This document shows positions 1 through 8,962 of a DNA stretch of 64,000 nucleotides, in pieces (within the stretch, counting starts at the first letter, position 1; each line of letters begins with the position of its first letter). A model generated the notes under the pieces. It made no database searches. It was not told where the DNA came from and was given only the letters and a program-made list of their open reading frames with translations. Both the position numbers and the translations under genes were made by a program. The DNA is taken from assembly GCF_000527095.1 (NCBI RefSeq), contig NZ_AZUN01000001.1, positions 3,919,501 through 3,983,500 on the forward strand, in the 5' to 3' direction. This DNA comes from Methylomicrobium lacus LW14 (GTDB lineage: Bacteria > Pseudomonadota > Gammaproteobacteria > Methylococcales > Methylomonadaceae).

Positions 1-1
1 C

Positions 2-241
2 GAAATCTGGCGTCACGCCGAGTCTTTGGAATTGCCGTGCGTGGCGGCGGATATCGCCTACGGCACGCCGGCGATGGCGCAAGCGGTCAGCGCCCAGGCG
101 CAAAGCCATCAGGAACAAGGCGTGATCGTGATGCTGGGGCATCAAGACGGCTTGTTGACCTACGGCCAGACGCCGGAGCAGGCCTGCTGGTTGATGACGC
201 GTTGTTTGGCAACGGCGTTTGCGCGGATCGATCCCGCTTAG
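2..241 (+). CDS. Class II aldolase/adducin-like protein, 3' end only
   Basis: Only the last 79 codons are in the window; the frame is open to the left edge. The visible part ends in a pattern typical of the C-terminal part of class II aldolase/adducin domains: a hydrophobic strand (VIVMLGHQDGLLTYG) followed by a helix beginning TPEQAC. In the family this region contains one of the zinc-ligand histidines, here probably the His of LGHQDG. The substrate cannot be judged from this fragment. A strong hairpin follows the stop codon. Confidence 0.6.
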   Translation, partial: EIWRHAESLELPCVAADIAYGTPAMAQAVSAQAQSHQEQGVIVMLGHQDGLLTYGQTPEQACWLMTRCLATAFARIDPA

Positions 242-292
242 GATGTCCTAAAAAGTAACTTTCCGGCTGAAGGCCTGCCTGGTTTTTTCTGG

Positions 293-318
293 GAGCGCCG
301 AGCCTCAGCTCGGCGCTC
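293..318. terminator. Strong hairpin after the aldolase-like gene
   Basis: An 11-bp perfect stem (GAGCGCCGAGC / GCTCGGCGCTC) with a 4-nt loop lies 50 bases after the stop codon at 241. No T-tract follows, so it may be a processed 3' end or a REP-like repeat rather than a classic intrinsic terminator. Confidence 0.5.
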
Positions 319-447
319 TGCAAAGCCGCGAACTCTTATCGAATTATTCGCTATGTAAATCGATTAATATCATTTTGTTGAAAATCATGAGCTTGTTAAT
401 ATCGCTTTATTTGAATATTCTGTAAAACGATTAGGGAGAGCGCAACC

Positions 448-1746
448 ATGATTTCGAAAAATATCTACCGAACCGCCACGTTTGCGGTCGTTCTGGGGGG
501 GCTGCCGGCCATTTCGGAAGCAACCAACGGCTATTTCGCGCACGGCTACGGCGCCCGCAGCAAAGCCCTGGCCGGCGCCAGCACCGCGCGGCCGCTGGAT
601 TCGTTCGCGGCCGCGGTCAATCCGGCCAGCATCGCCTATATCGGCGACCGGCTGGATGCGGAAATCGAGTTGTTCAGCCCGCGCCGCCAATATACCGTCG
701 ATGGCACGCCGACGCTGGCGCCGGGCGCTTTTCCATTGAACTCCGGTACCGTCGAAAGCGACAGCGAATGGTTTCCGGTGCCGGCATTCGGCTGGAATTA
801 CCGGATCGACAAGGAGCAGGCGGTCGGCGTGACGCTGTACGGCAACGGCGGCATGAATACCGATTATGTCGCAAAGCCGAATCCTTTATGCCCATTCCCA
901 GGCGGCAGCGGCACTTTTTGCGCCGGAACGACCGGCATTGATAAGGCTCAGGCGTTCATCGTGCCGAGTTATGCACACAGCTTTGGCGATGGCCGATTTT
1001 CGCTCGGTATCGCGCCGATATTTGCGATTCAGCGCTTCAAGGCTCGCGGACTGAATGCGTTCGCGCCGTTTTCGAGTAATCCAGAGCATCTGTCTAACCA
1101 GGGCTATAACTATTCCTTCGGCGGCGGAGTCAGGGTCGGCGGCTTGGTCGAATTGATTCCGGGAGTCAGATTTGGGGCATCCTACAAAAGCCGTATCACG
1201 ATGTCCAAATTAGACGACTATGCAGGGCTGTTTGCCGAACAAGGAGGCTTTGATATTCCCGAAAGCTTCAACTTCGGTCTGGCCTGGGACATCAATAAAG
1301 AGATAACGACGTCCTTTGACGTCGAGCACATCCGTTACAGCCAAATCGATTCGGTCGGCAATCCGATGTTTCCGAATCTGTTGACGAAGCGACTCGGCGA
1401 GGATGGTGGCCCCGGTTTCGGCTGGAAGGACATGACCATCTTCAAATTCGGTACCGAATGGCGGCCAAACGAAAACTGGACTTGGCGCGCCGGCCTGAGC
1501 TACGGCGAGCAGCCCATTCCTGAGTCCGAGGTGTTATTCAACATATTGGCTCCGGGGGTGCAGGAGTATCACGTGACGGCCGGGTTCAGCCGCGCGATCG
1601 GCGACAAGGACGAAGTGAGTTTTGCTTTCATGTATTCGCCGAGCAACTCGGTCAAAGGGCCTAATCCGCTAAGTCCGCAGCAGAACATCGAACTGGAAAT
1701 GGATCAGTATTCCTTTCAGCTGGGCTGGTCCAAGCGTTTTAATTAA
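448..1746 (+). CDS. FadL/OmpP1/TodX family outer membrane transport protein
   Basis: The 432-residue protein has a signal peptide of about 25 residues followed by the family hallmark after cleavage (ATNGYFAHGYGARSKALAGAS, where FadL homologues carry their N-terminal hatch). Alternating beta-strand segments follow, and the chain ends in Phe-Asn, close to the usual terminal aromatic of a barrel. FadL-type channels admit hydrophobic compounds (fatty acids, aromatics, hydrocarbons) across the outer membrane; the substrate here is unknown. A purine-rich AGGGAGAG lies just upstream of the ATG. It is followed after 15 bases by a YeeE/YedE transporter pair on the same strand. Confidence 0.88.
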   Translation: MISKNIYRTATFAVVLGGLPAISEATNGYFAHGYGARSKALAGASTARPLDSFAAAVNPASIAYIGDRLDAEIELFSPRRQYTVDGTPTLAPGAFPLNSGTVESDSEWFPVPAFGWNYRIDKEQAVGVTLYGNGGMNTDYVAKPNPLCPFPGGSGTFCAGTTGIDKAQAFIVPSYAHSFGDGRFSLGIAPIFAIQRFKARGLNAFAPFSSNPEHLSNQGYNYSFGGGVRVGGLVELIPGVRFGASYKSRITMSKLDDYAGLFAEQGGFDIPESFNFGLAWDINKEITTSFDVEHIRYSQIDSVGNPMFPNLLTKRLGEDGGPGFGWKDMTIFKFGTEWRPNENWTWRAGLSYGEQPIPESEVLFNILAPGVQEYHVTAGFSRAIGDKDEVSFAFMYSPSNSVKGPNPLSPQQNIELEMDQYSFQLGWSKRFN

Positions 1747-1761
1747 CGAAAGGCCGGTGTT

Positions 1762-2193
1762 ATGGAAAACTTTACCCCTTTTTCGGCGCTGGCGGGAGGC
1801 CTGCTGATCGGTCTTTCCTCGGCCCTGTTTTTACTGCTGAACGGGCGGCGTGCCGGCATTTCGGGCATTGCCGGCGACCTGTTTTCGTTCCGGTGTGTCA
1901 ATCCCGGCTGGCGGCTGTGCTTTTTGGCGGGCCTCGTGCTGGGGCCGCTGTTGATCGGCAAGACCGGCTGGCTGCCGGTCGATGTGCAAGTTAATGATTC
2001 GCTGCCGTTGATGGCGGCCGCGGGCTTGCTGGTCGGCTATGGCACGAGCCTCGGCAGCGGTTGTACCAGCGGCCACGGTATTTGCGGGCTGGCGCGGCTG
2101 TCGAAGCGTTCTTTGGCCGCGACGCTGACCTTCATGCTCAGCGCCGGTATCACCGTGTACATCGCGCGCCATTTGCTCGGCGCGGGGAGTTGA
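1762..2193 (+). CDS. YeeE/YedE (DUF395) membrane protein, first half-transporter
   Basis: A 143-residue hydrophobic protein with about four membrane segments. It contains the DUF395 signature GSGCTSGHGICGLARLS (about residues 97-113), with the conserved cysteines thought in this family to handle sulfur compounds such as thiosulfate or persulfide. It is half the size of fused YeeE, and its partner starts five bases after its stop codon, as in PmpA/PmpB-type pairs. Function is inferred from family; the substrate is not shown by the sequence. Confidence 0.85.
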   Translation: MENFTPFSALAGGLLIGLSSALFLLLNGRRAGISGIAGDLFSFRCVNPGWRLCFLAGLVLGPLLIGKTGWLPVDVQVNDSLPLMAAAGLLVGYGTSLGSGCTSGHGICGLARLSKRSLAATLTFMLSAGITVYIARHLLGAGS

Positions 2194-2197
2194 TCGG

Positions 2198-2617
2198 ATG
2201 GTTTTGGCTTTATCCGCATTACTCTGCGGCACCTTGTTTGGGCTGGGGCTGTATGTCTCGCAAATGATCAATCCGGGCAAGGTGCTCGGCTTTCTGGATG
2301 TGGCGGGGCAATGGGACCCGAGTCTGCTGCTGGTGATGGCCAGTGCGCTCGCGGCCTTGATGCCGCTGCAGTGGTTCATCCTCAAACGCTCCAGACCTGT
2401 CTGCACGGACAGCTTTCAAGCGCCGGCGACGAACTCAATCGACAGCCGCCTTCTCGCTGGCGCGGCGTTGTTCGGCATCGGCTGGGGCTTGTCGGGTTTT
2501 TGTCCCGGCCCTGCGTTTTCCGGGCTGATTTATGGGCTTCAGGGAAACATTGTGTTTGTCGGTGCGATGCTTTTCGGAATGTGGCTGTTTCACATTTTGC
2601 ATCGGCCTAAACGGTAA
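2198..2617 (+). CDS. YeeE/YedE (DUF395) membrane protein, second half-transporter
   Basis: A 139-residue membrane protein carrying the partner signature GWGLSGFCPGPAF (about residues 98-110). Its start is four bases after the preceding half-transporter's stop, with GGGAG as ribosome binding site inside the end of that gene, so the two are almost certainly co-translated and form one transporter. No rhodanese, sulfide dioxygenase or BigR-type regulator lies nearby, unlike in some known Pmp loci. Confidence 0.85.
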   Translation: MVLALSALLCGTLFGLGLYVSQMINPGKVLGFLDVAGQWDPSLLLVMASALAALMPLQWFILKRSRPVCTDSFQAPATNSIDSRLLAGAALFGIGWGLSGFCPGPAFSGLIYGLQGNIVFVGAMLFGMWLFHILHRPKR

Positions 2618-2691
2618 ATCTAAACGGCCGGAAAGGCCCCTCTCTTGGATAAAGCGCGCTTCGTCTCAGGACGGCGGCGCCTCTCTTGATC

Positions 2692-2713
2692 GCCCCGGCA
2701 CCCAAGCCGGGGC
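2692..2713. terminator. Hairpin between convergent genes
   Basis: A perfect 8-bp GC stem (GCCCCGGC / GCCGGGGC) with a 6-nt loop, followed by TTATCTT. It sits between the end of the transporter pair and the end of the convergent transglycosylase gene, so it may serve both. Confidence 0.5.
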
Positions 2714-2742
2714 TTATCTTACTAAAGACAGCCGGTGATAAG

Positions 2743-3351
2743 TCACAGCCGGTTATATCTCGCCAAAACCTGTTTGACATAGTTTTGGGTTTCGGGATAC
2801 GGCGGGATCGAATAATTGTGTCTGATCACCGCGTTTTCGCCGGCATTATAAGCCGCAACGGCCAGCTCCAGATTCGGGCTGAACATCCGGATCAGGTCGT
2901 GCAAATAATGCGTGCCGCCATCGACATTCTGATCCGGATCGCGGCGGTCGTCCACGCCGTAGCGCCTTGCGGTGTCCGGCATCAACTGCATCAAGCCGAC
3001 CGCGCCCGCCGATGAAATCGCGCCGGCGTTATAGGCCGATTCGGTCTGGATCACCGCATGCACCAGTTTCGGATCGACTTGATGGCGGTAAGCCGCCGTA
3101 TTGATCAGGTCGCTGAATTTTTGCTTGTTTGGGCTGCCTCCGACATAATTTCTGTAACCGGCCATCGCGGGGGCAGGCCGCGCATAATGGTACGGTTTCG
3201 TTTCCATGATGCGCTTGTATGAGTTGTTGCTGGATTGGGGCTTAACATTGGTGTAGTAGGAGCGGCCGGAACTGTCGACATATTTATAGATGTCGGCCAG
3301 CGCTGTACCGGATGCGCCTAGGGTGATTATAACTGTGGCTAATCTCAGCAT
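2743..3351 (-). CDS. Periplasmic lytic transglycosylase (SLT fold) with DUF4124 N-terminus
   Basis: 202 residues. A signal peptide (cleavage near residue 19, ALA|D) precedes a DUF4124-like segment (IYKYVDSSGRSYYTN, residues 21-35) and then a Slt-type lysozyme-fold domain from about residue 75. Catalytic glutamate and family motifs are visible: ESAYN, GAVGLMQLMPDTA and AVAAYNAGE. Such enzymes cleave peptidoglycan glycan strands to 1,6-anhydroMurNAc ends. The small size suggests a housekeeping or assembly-associated enzyme. No secretion genes are nearby. Confidence 0.9.
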   Translation of the reverse strand: MLRLATVIITLGASGTALADIYKYVDSSGRSYYTNVKPQSSNNSYKRIMETKPYHYARPAPAMAGYRNYVGGSPNKQKFSDLINTAAYRHQVDPKLVHAVIQTESAYNAGAISSAGAVGLMQLMPDTARRYGVDDRRDPDQNVDGGTHYLHDLIRMFSPNLELAVAAYNAGENAVIRHNYSIPPYPETQNYVKQVLARYNRL

Positions 3352-3363
3352 GATTACACCTCC

Positions 3364-4563
3364 TTATCCTGGATTGATAATGACCAAGTTGGCGGCTTTT
3401 ACCGCTTTTTCTTTTGCTTCTTCAATCGTTTCCGCGCTTGCCAGCGCAACGCCCATGCGCCGGTTCACCAACGCGCGCGGCTTGCCGAACAGACGGATTT
3501 CGCAGCCCGGCACGCTCAATGCAGCGGCAAGCCCGTCATAAACCACATCGTCGGCTTCTTCCTGGCTCAATATAACCGCGCTGGCGCCAATTCTCAAGAG
3601 TCCGGTATCGACCGGCAAGCCCAGTATCGCCCGGGCATGCAGTTCGAATTCATTCTGTTGCTGCGTAATCATTGTAGCCATGCCGGTGTCATGCGGTCTG
3701 GGACTGACTTCACTAAACCAGACTTTATCGCCCTTCACGAACAACTCGACGCCGAATAGGCCGCGTCCGCCGATCGCGCCGGTGACTTTTAACGCAATGT
3801 CCTCTGCGGCTTTGATCGCCGCGGGCGTCATCGGCTGCGGCTGCCAGCTTTCGCGGTAGTCGCCGTGTTCCTGACGATGGCCGATCGGCGCGCAAAAACG
3901 GGTTTCGATCTCGCCGTGTTGATTCAGCGCGCGCACGGTCAGCAAGGTAATCTCGAAATCGAAATCGATCTTGGATTCGGCGATCACCTTGCCGGTATCG
4001 ACCCGGCCGCTGGCTTTCGCATAATTCCATGCGGCTTCCAGTTGCTCCGGGTCCTTGACCATCGACTGGCCCTTGCCGGATGACGACATCGTCGGCTTAA
4101 CGAAACAAGGATAGCCTATTTTTTCGTCAACGGCTTCTTTCAGTTCCGCGAAGCTTTCCGCGAAGGCGTAAGCGGAGGTCGGCAATTTCAGCTCTTCCGC
4201 GGCGAGCGTGCGGATGCCTTCGCGGTTCATCGTCAATTGAATCGCGCGCGCATTCGGCACGACCGTCGAGCGTCCTTCCCGTTCGATCTCGGCCAAGGCA
4301 TCGGTCGCGATCGCTTCGATTTCCGGAATGATGTAATCAGGCGCTTCGAGCGCGATGATTTTTTTGACCGCCTCGCCGTCGGTCATGTCGACCACATGGC
4401 TGCGGTGCGCGACATGCATCGCCGGCGCATCCGCGTAACGGTCGACCGCGATCACTTCGATGCCGTAGCGCTGCAGTGAAATGACCAGCTCCTTGCCGAG
4501 CTCGCCGCTGCCGAGCAACAAGGCCTTGGTTGCGCTGTTCGATAATGCCGTGCCTATTTTCAT
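3364..4563 (-). CDS. purT: Formate-dependent phosphoribosylglycinamide formyltransferase PurT
   Basis: 399 residues, full family length. It converts GAR plus formate plus ATP to formyl-GAR in purine synthesis, bypassing 10-formyl-THF. Visible are the N-terminal GSGELGKE nucleotide-binding turn (residues 19-26), the ATP-grasp loop SSSGKGQSM and the C-terminal catalytic stretch EVSPRPHDTGM. The ATG overlaps the stop of the upstream MutS-like gene in an ATGA (4560-4563), so translation is probably coupled. Formate use would suit a C1-metabolising host. Confidence 0.97.
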   Translation of the reverse strand: MKIGTALSNSATKALLLGSGELGKELVISLQRYGIEVIAVDRYADAPAMHVAHRSHVVDMTDGEAVKKIIALEAPDYIIPEIEAIATDALAEIEREGRSTVVPNARAIQLTMNREGIRTLAAEELKLPTSAYAFAESFAELKEAVDEKIGYPCFVKPTMSSSGKGQSMVKDPEQLEAAWNYAKASGRVDTGKVIAESKIDFDFEITLLTVRALNQHGEIETRFCAPIGHRQEHGDYRESWQPQPMTPAAIKAAEDIALKVTGAIGGRGLFGVELFVKGDKVWFSEVSPRPHDTGMATMITQQQNEFELHARAILGLPVDTGLLRIGASAVILSQEEADDVVYDGLAAALSVPGCEIRLFGKPRALVNRRMGVALASAETIEEAKEKAVKAANLVIINPG

Positions 4564-6131
4564 GATGAACCCGCGAGATAATTGTCGATGTCTTCTTTCG
4601 AAAAGCCGATTTTCTTGGCGACGCGGTCGGCGTGGCTGACGCGCGAAATGCCCGGAATCAGCCGGTAAGTCGGCGCCTCATGCGCGAATTCGACCTGTTG
4701 GGCGACGCCCATGCCTTGGGCGATGAAATGATCGACCAGTTGATGATTGTGGGTGATCAGCACCGTGCTGTTGCCCTTGCGATAGAAACCGGTCAGCACG
4801 TTCGTCGACGATTCCATTTTTTCCTCGAAGGTGGTGCCTTCGGACATCTCGTCGAGTACGACCAGGCTTTTCGCGGTGGTCGCGAGGAAAATGTCCTTGG
4901 TGCGCTTCAATTCGGTGCCGAAGCGGCCTTCGCCGTCGACCAGATGGCTGATTTCGGGCGCCTGATAGAAGATTCGGTCCGCCACGGTCAAGGTCGCGGC
5001 CTTGGCCGGCACATGGCAGCCGATCTGCGCGAGCAACTGGATTTGCGTGATCGTTTTGCAGAAAGCGGTCTTGCCGCCGCTGTTGGGTCCTGTGACCAAT
5101 ACCAGCTTGTCGTCGTCCAGCACGAAATCGTTCGCGACATAATTAGGATTCATCTTGCCGAGCACCGGATTCCGCGCAGCGCTCAGGTTGATCCGGTGAT
5201 GCGGCGCGTCGATCAGCTTAGGCTGCGCCATGTCGCCGCCGAAGGCTTCGGAGAATTTGACGAAGGCCAGCAATTCGTCCAATTGTCCGAGCGCGTCCAG
5301 CGCTTCGCCGACTGCGTCGGAGCTGCGAAACTGATTGCGCAAAGGAATGATGCAGGTGTCGCGGTCGTAGCCGCCGACGATAGGGAAATAAACCAGGAAC
5401 AGCGGGGCGAAGAAAATGATCTGCGCGGGCGAGGTGATGCCTATCGCCATCGGCAGCAGCCCGAGCAGAAAGGCCAGAGCGAGGAAGATCAATGGTTTGA
5501 ACAGGCGGGGTTTAAAAATCACCGAAATCGGAAACCAGCCCTGCTTTTCCTCCTTCGCTTGAATCACGCCTTCGGTCACGTAGACCGGTCCCGCCATCAG
5601 CGAATAATCGCGGCTTGCCGCGAACGCGTTGATTTTGTCGAAGACGCCATTCAGAAATCGGCTGTTAGGCGCATCAAGCTGGCGAATGCCGTCGACCAGA
5701 TCGAGCATGAAGCGCACGCCGCGTTTGTATTGGGCGTAGCCGTAGCCCTCGATTTCGTGTTCGCCGCGCGCGGAGCCGAACGAGCCGACAAATTCCGCAT
5801 AAAACAGCCTATACAGATTTTTTTCAGTGTCGGCCGCATGTTGTAGCAGGCGTTCGAGCGCTTCCCGGAGCCCCTGATTTTGCTGGAGTTCAGCGACCGC
5901 TTCCTGCTTTGCGTGCAGTTGGTCAAGATCGTCCAGGGGGCGGGATAGCGAGCGGTATAAAAACGCCTGTCCGAGCGTGGTCGAACAATGATTGACCGAT
6001 TCGAAAACGTTATCGACTTCGATCGTATTGAAAGCGCTCTGATCGATCACGCCAGTGCCGGTGTCCAAAGGCTGGGTGGATTTGATCTCGGGCCAGACAT
6101 TCTGCCAGCTTTGTAATAGCGTTTCCGTCAT
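4560..6131 (-). CDS. MutS-like ATPase with membrane anchor
   Basis: 523 residues. The C-terminal half is a MutS family ATPase: Walker A GPNSGGKT (348-355), Walker B LVVLDEMSEGTT (423-434) and a THNH switch motif (460-463). The N-terminal mismatch-recognition domains of MutS are missing; instead there is a core/lever-like helical region (about 35-190). Two hydrophobic segments (about 210-231 and 236-252) are probably membrane spans. This is not the classical mismatch repair MutS and resembles the uncharacterised short, membrane-anchored MutS relatives. It overlaps purT by four bases. Confidence 0.8.
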   Translation of the reverse strand: MTETLLQSWQNVWPEIKSTQPLDTGTGVIDQSAFNTIEVDNVFESVNHCSTTLGQAFLYRSLSRPLDDLDQLHAKQEAVAELQQNQGLREALERLLQHAADTEKNLYRLFYAEFVGSFGSARGEHEIEGYGYAQYKRGVRFMLDLVDGIRQLDAPNSRFLNGVFDKINAFAASRDYSLMAGPVYVTEGVIQAKEEKQGWFPISVIFKPRLFKPLIFLALAFLLGLLPMAIGITSPAQIIFFAPLFLVYFPIVGGYDRDTCIIPLRNQFRSSDAVGEALDALGQLDELLAFVKFSEAFGGDMAQPKLIDAPHHRINLSAARNPVLGKMNPNYVANDFVLDDDKLVLVTGPNSGGKTAFCKTITQIQLLAQIGCHVPAKAATLTVADRIFYQAPEISHLVDGEGRFGTELKRTKDIFLATTAKSLVVLDEMSEGTTFEEKMESSTNVLTGFYRKGNSTVLITHNHQLVDHFIAQGMGVAQQVEFAHEAPTYRLIPGISRVSHADRVAKKIGFSKEDIDNYLAGSS

Positions 6132-6238
6132 CGGTGATCTCTCGTGTTAGCGATAGGGTGGGTGGGTTAGCAGCCTTTCGTTAAGCCAGACAGATAGAAA
6201 CTAAGAACGATGGGTTGCCAAAAAACAGTCTCATCAAC

Positions 6239-7204
6239 CTACTTTTGTGTAAGCAGGTTGATGATTACATCCGCATGCGCATCCGAATCGTTCAGCGCCG
6301 GAATATAATGATAGGCGCTGCCGCCGGCCTTGATGAATTCTTCTTTGTTCGCGATCGCGATCTCTTCGAGCGTCTCCAGGCAATCGACCGCAAAGCCGGG
6401 GCAGACCATGTCGACCGTTTTGATGCCGCGTTTCGGCAGCTCTTTCAGCGTATCCAGGCAATACGGCTTCAACCATTCGGCCTTGCCGAAGCGCGATTGG
6501 AACACCATCTGCCATTCGTGCTCCTCAAGCTCGAGTTGTTTCGCGATACTGGCGGCCGTTTGCCTGCAATGCTCGAAATACGGATCGCCCCATTTGCTCA
6601 GCACTTCCGGCAGGCCATGGAACGACATCAACAACAGTTCCTGCCTGCCGCGCAAATGCCAGGCGTGTTCGATCGACTTGGCGACCGCGGCGATGTAGCC
6701 CGGATCGCGATAATAATCGCTGATGAAGCGGACCTCGGGGATGTGCCGCCATTGTTTCAGCTCATCGGCTACCGCATCGAACACCGAGGCGGTCGTGGTC
6801 GAGGAATACTGGGGATACAGCGGCAGGATCACCAGCGAGTCGATGCCTTCTTCCTTGAAGGCGCGCAGCTGCTCCGCGATCGTCGGTTCGCCATAGCGCA
6901 TCGCATCGCGCACGCTGATGCCTTGCGCGGCCAGTCTGGCCGCCACTTTTTCGCGCAGCTGCCGGGTCAGATAAATCAGCGGCGAACCTTTCTCGTCCCA
7001 GACTTTACGGTAGGCCAAAAAAGACCGGCGCGGGCGCGTCGGCAGCACGAAAAAATTCAGAATCAGCCACCACAACGGCCGGGGAATATTGACGACGCGC
7101 GGGTCCCAAAGGAACTCCTTTAAAAACCGGCGGACCGCCGCGGTGGTCGGTTTGGTAGGGGAACCCAGATTGACCAGCAATACTCCGGTTTTCTTCGTCG
7201 TCAT
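6239..7204 (-). CDS. hemH: Ferrochelatase
   Basis: 321 residues, the normal length for proteobacterial ferrochelatase, which inserts Fe2+ into protoporphyrin IX as the last step of haem synthesis. The catalytic His lies in SFHGLP (194-199), and the conserved glutamate region PGFAVDCLETLEEI is present near the C-terminus. There is no C-terminal iron-sulfur cysteine cluster. folE ends one base before this gene's ATG (stop at 7206), so the two probably form an operon. Confidence 0.96.
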   Translation of the reverse strand: MTTKKTGVLLVNLGSPTKPTTAAVRRFLKEFLWDPRVVNIPRPLWWLILNFFVLPTRPRRSFLAYRKVWDEKGSPLIYLTRQLREKVAARLAAQGISVRDAMRYGEPTIAEQLRAFKEEGIDSLVILPLYPQYSSTTTASVFDAVADELKQWRHIPEVRFISDYYRDPGYIAAVAKSIEHAWHLRGRQELLLMSFHGLPEVLSKWGDPYFEHCRQTAASIAKQLELEEHEWQMVFQSRFGKAEWLKPYCLDTLKELPKRGIKTVDMVCPGFAVDCLETLEEIAIANKEEFIKAGGSAYHYIPALNDSDAHADVIINLLTQK

Positions 7205-7205
7205 G

Positions 7206-7754
7206 TTATGACTGGCGGTTGATCAGACTCAGGAATTCCGAACGCGTATTCATTTCTTTACGGAAGATGCCGGTCATCACCGAGGTCGTCATCACCGAAT
7301 TCTGTTTTTCGACGCCGCGCATCATCATGCACAAATGTTTTGCCTCGATCACGACTGCGACGCCTTTCGCGTCGACCGCCGTTTCGATCGCATCGGCGAT
7401 CTGCTTGGTCAGCTTTTCCTGGATTTGCAGGCGCCGGGCGTACATATCGACGATACGCGCGACTTTCGACAGGCCCAGCACCTTGCCGCGCGGCAGATAG
7501 CCGACATGGCACTTGCCGATGAACGGCAGCAGGTGGTGCTCGCACAACGAATACAATTCGATGTCCTTCACGATCACCATGTCTTCGGTCTCGGCCGTGA
7601 AAACCGCGTTGTTCAAGACCTCGTCAAGGCTTTTTTCGTAACCGTTATTCAAAAATTTGAACGCCTCGGCGGCGCGTTTCGGCGTGTCGATCAGCCCCTC
7701 GCGGTTCAGATCCTCGCCCACCGCGGCGATAATTTTCGAAAAATACTCTTCCAC
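7206..7754 (-). CDS. folE: GTP cyclohydrolase I
   Basis: 182 residues. Converts GTP to 7,8-dihydroneopterin triphosphate, the first step of folate and tetrahydropterin synthesis. Zinc ligands are visible in SLCEHHLLPF and HLCMMMRGV, and the substrate-binding region TPKRAAEAF is near the N-terminus. It lies directly upstream of hemH with almost no spacing. Confidence 0.96.
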   Translation of the reverse strand: MEEYFSKIIAAVGEDLNREGLIDTPKRAAEAFKFLNNGYEKSLDEVLNNAVFTAETEDMVIVKDIELYSLCEHHLLPFIGKCHVGYLPRGKVLGLSKVARIVDMYARRLQIQEKLTKQIADAIETAVDAKGVAVVIEAKHLCMMMRGVEKQNSVMTTSVMTGIFRKEMNTRSEFLSLINRQS

Positions 7755-7794
7755 AATCGAAATCTCAATATAACTAAAGGTGATGCAGTATACA

Positions 7795-8787
7795 TCATTG
7801 AATCGTGAATTTTAATGCTTCGCGGACAACCGATGCGTCCGCGTCGTATTTGACCGCATGTTCGCTCAAATGCCGGCGCCAGGACCTGGCGCCGGGCTCG
7901 CCGTGAAACAGGCCGAGGATATGCCGGGTGATGCTGTGCAAACGCACGCCTTCGGCCCGTTGTTGCTCAATGTAAGGCAACAACTTTTCGATGATCTCGG
8001 CGCGCGTAAAGACTTCGGCCGATGCGCCGAACAGTCGTCGGTCGACCTCGGCCAGGATATAAGGATTGTGATAGGCCTCCCGTCCGACCATCACGCCGTC
8101 GACACCGTTTCCGAGCACGTCCTCCGCCTGATCCAGCGTGGTGATGCCGCCGTTCAGCACGATCTGAAGGGTTGGGAAATCCTGTTTCAATCGATAGACC
8201 GTATCGTAGCGCAGCGGCGGCACTTCCCGGTTTTGCTTCGGCGACAAGCCCTTCAGCCAGGCCTTGCGCGCATGCACGATGAAGGTGTCGCAGCCGGCTT
8301 CAGCGACCGTGCCGATGAATTTGATCAGTTCTTCGTAGGAATCCCGGTCGTCGATGCCGATTCGCGACTTGACGGTGACCGGAATCGAAACGGCCTTCCG
8401 CATTGCCCCGACGCATTCGGCGACCAGTTCCGGCTCCGCCATCAAACAGGCGCCAAAACTCCCGCTCTGCACCCGGTCGCTCGGGCAGCCGACATTCAGA
8501 TTCACCTCGTCATAGCCGAAATCCTCGGCCATCTTCGCGCACGCGGCCAGACCGGCCGGATCGCTGCCGCCCAATTGCAAAGCGAGCGGATGCTCGCTCG
8601 GATCGAATTGCAAAAACCGCTGCCGGTCGCCATGCAGCAGCGCCCCGGTCGTGACCATCTCGGTATAAAGCAGCGCCTGTTTCGAAATCAGCCGGAGAAA
8701 AAAGCGGCAGTGTCGATCCGTCCAATCCAGCATCGGGGCGACCGAGAAGCGATGACACGGGTATCCTGGATTTATGCGGTTTTCCAT
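7795..8787 (-). CDS. dusA: tRNA-dihydrouridine(20/20a) synthase DusA
   Basis: 330 residues with the FMN TIM-barrel of Dus enzymes: RFSVAPMLDWTDRH at the N-terminus, the catalytic cysteine in NVGCPSDRVQSGSFGACLM, and VNG/GGI flavin-phosphate motifs (IVLNGGITTL). The start segment and length match the DusA rather than DusB or DusC subfamily, so the site is probably D20/D20a of tRNA. It is followed by folE after 40 bases. Confidence 0.94.
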   Translation of the reverse strand: MENRINPGYPCHRFSVAPMLDWTDRHCRFFLRLISKQALLYTEMVTTGALLHGDRQRFLQFDPSEHPLALQLGGSDPAGLAACAKMAEDFGYDEVNLNVGCPSDRVQSGSFGACLMAEPELVAECVGAMRKAVSIPVTVKSRIGIDDRDSYEELIKFIGTVAEAGCDTFIVHARKAWLKGLSPKQNREVPPLRYDTVYRLKQDFPTLQIVLNGGITTLDQAEDVLGNGVDGVMVGREAYHNPYILAEVDRRLFGASAEVFTRAEIIEKLLPYIEQQRAEGVRLHSITRHILGLFHGEPGARSWRRHLSEHAVKYDADASVVREALKFTIQ

Positions 8788-8962
8788 CGAATGATTAGAG
8801 CCTGTTTGTTGTTTCGTACTGTTGCTCTTCTATACTGTGGACTGAGATAGATTGACAAACCTGACCGGAGCTTCTGAGCCCGGCGCTACGCCGCGTCCCA
8901 GAAACTTATCCAATCCCGGTATGTCAAAATGCCCGTTAAGCAACCTTTATCGGAGGTGCATC

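Noticed and set aside
4632..5846. 404-codon plus-strand open frame
   Set aside because: Antisense to the MutS-like gene, no ribosome site or domain.
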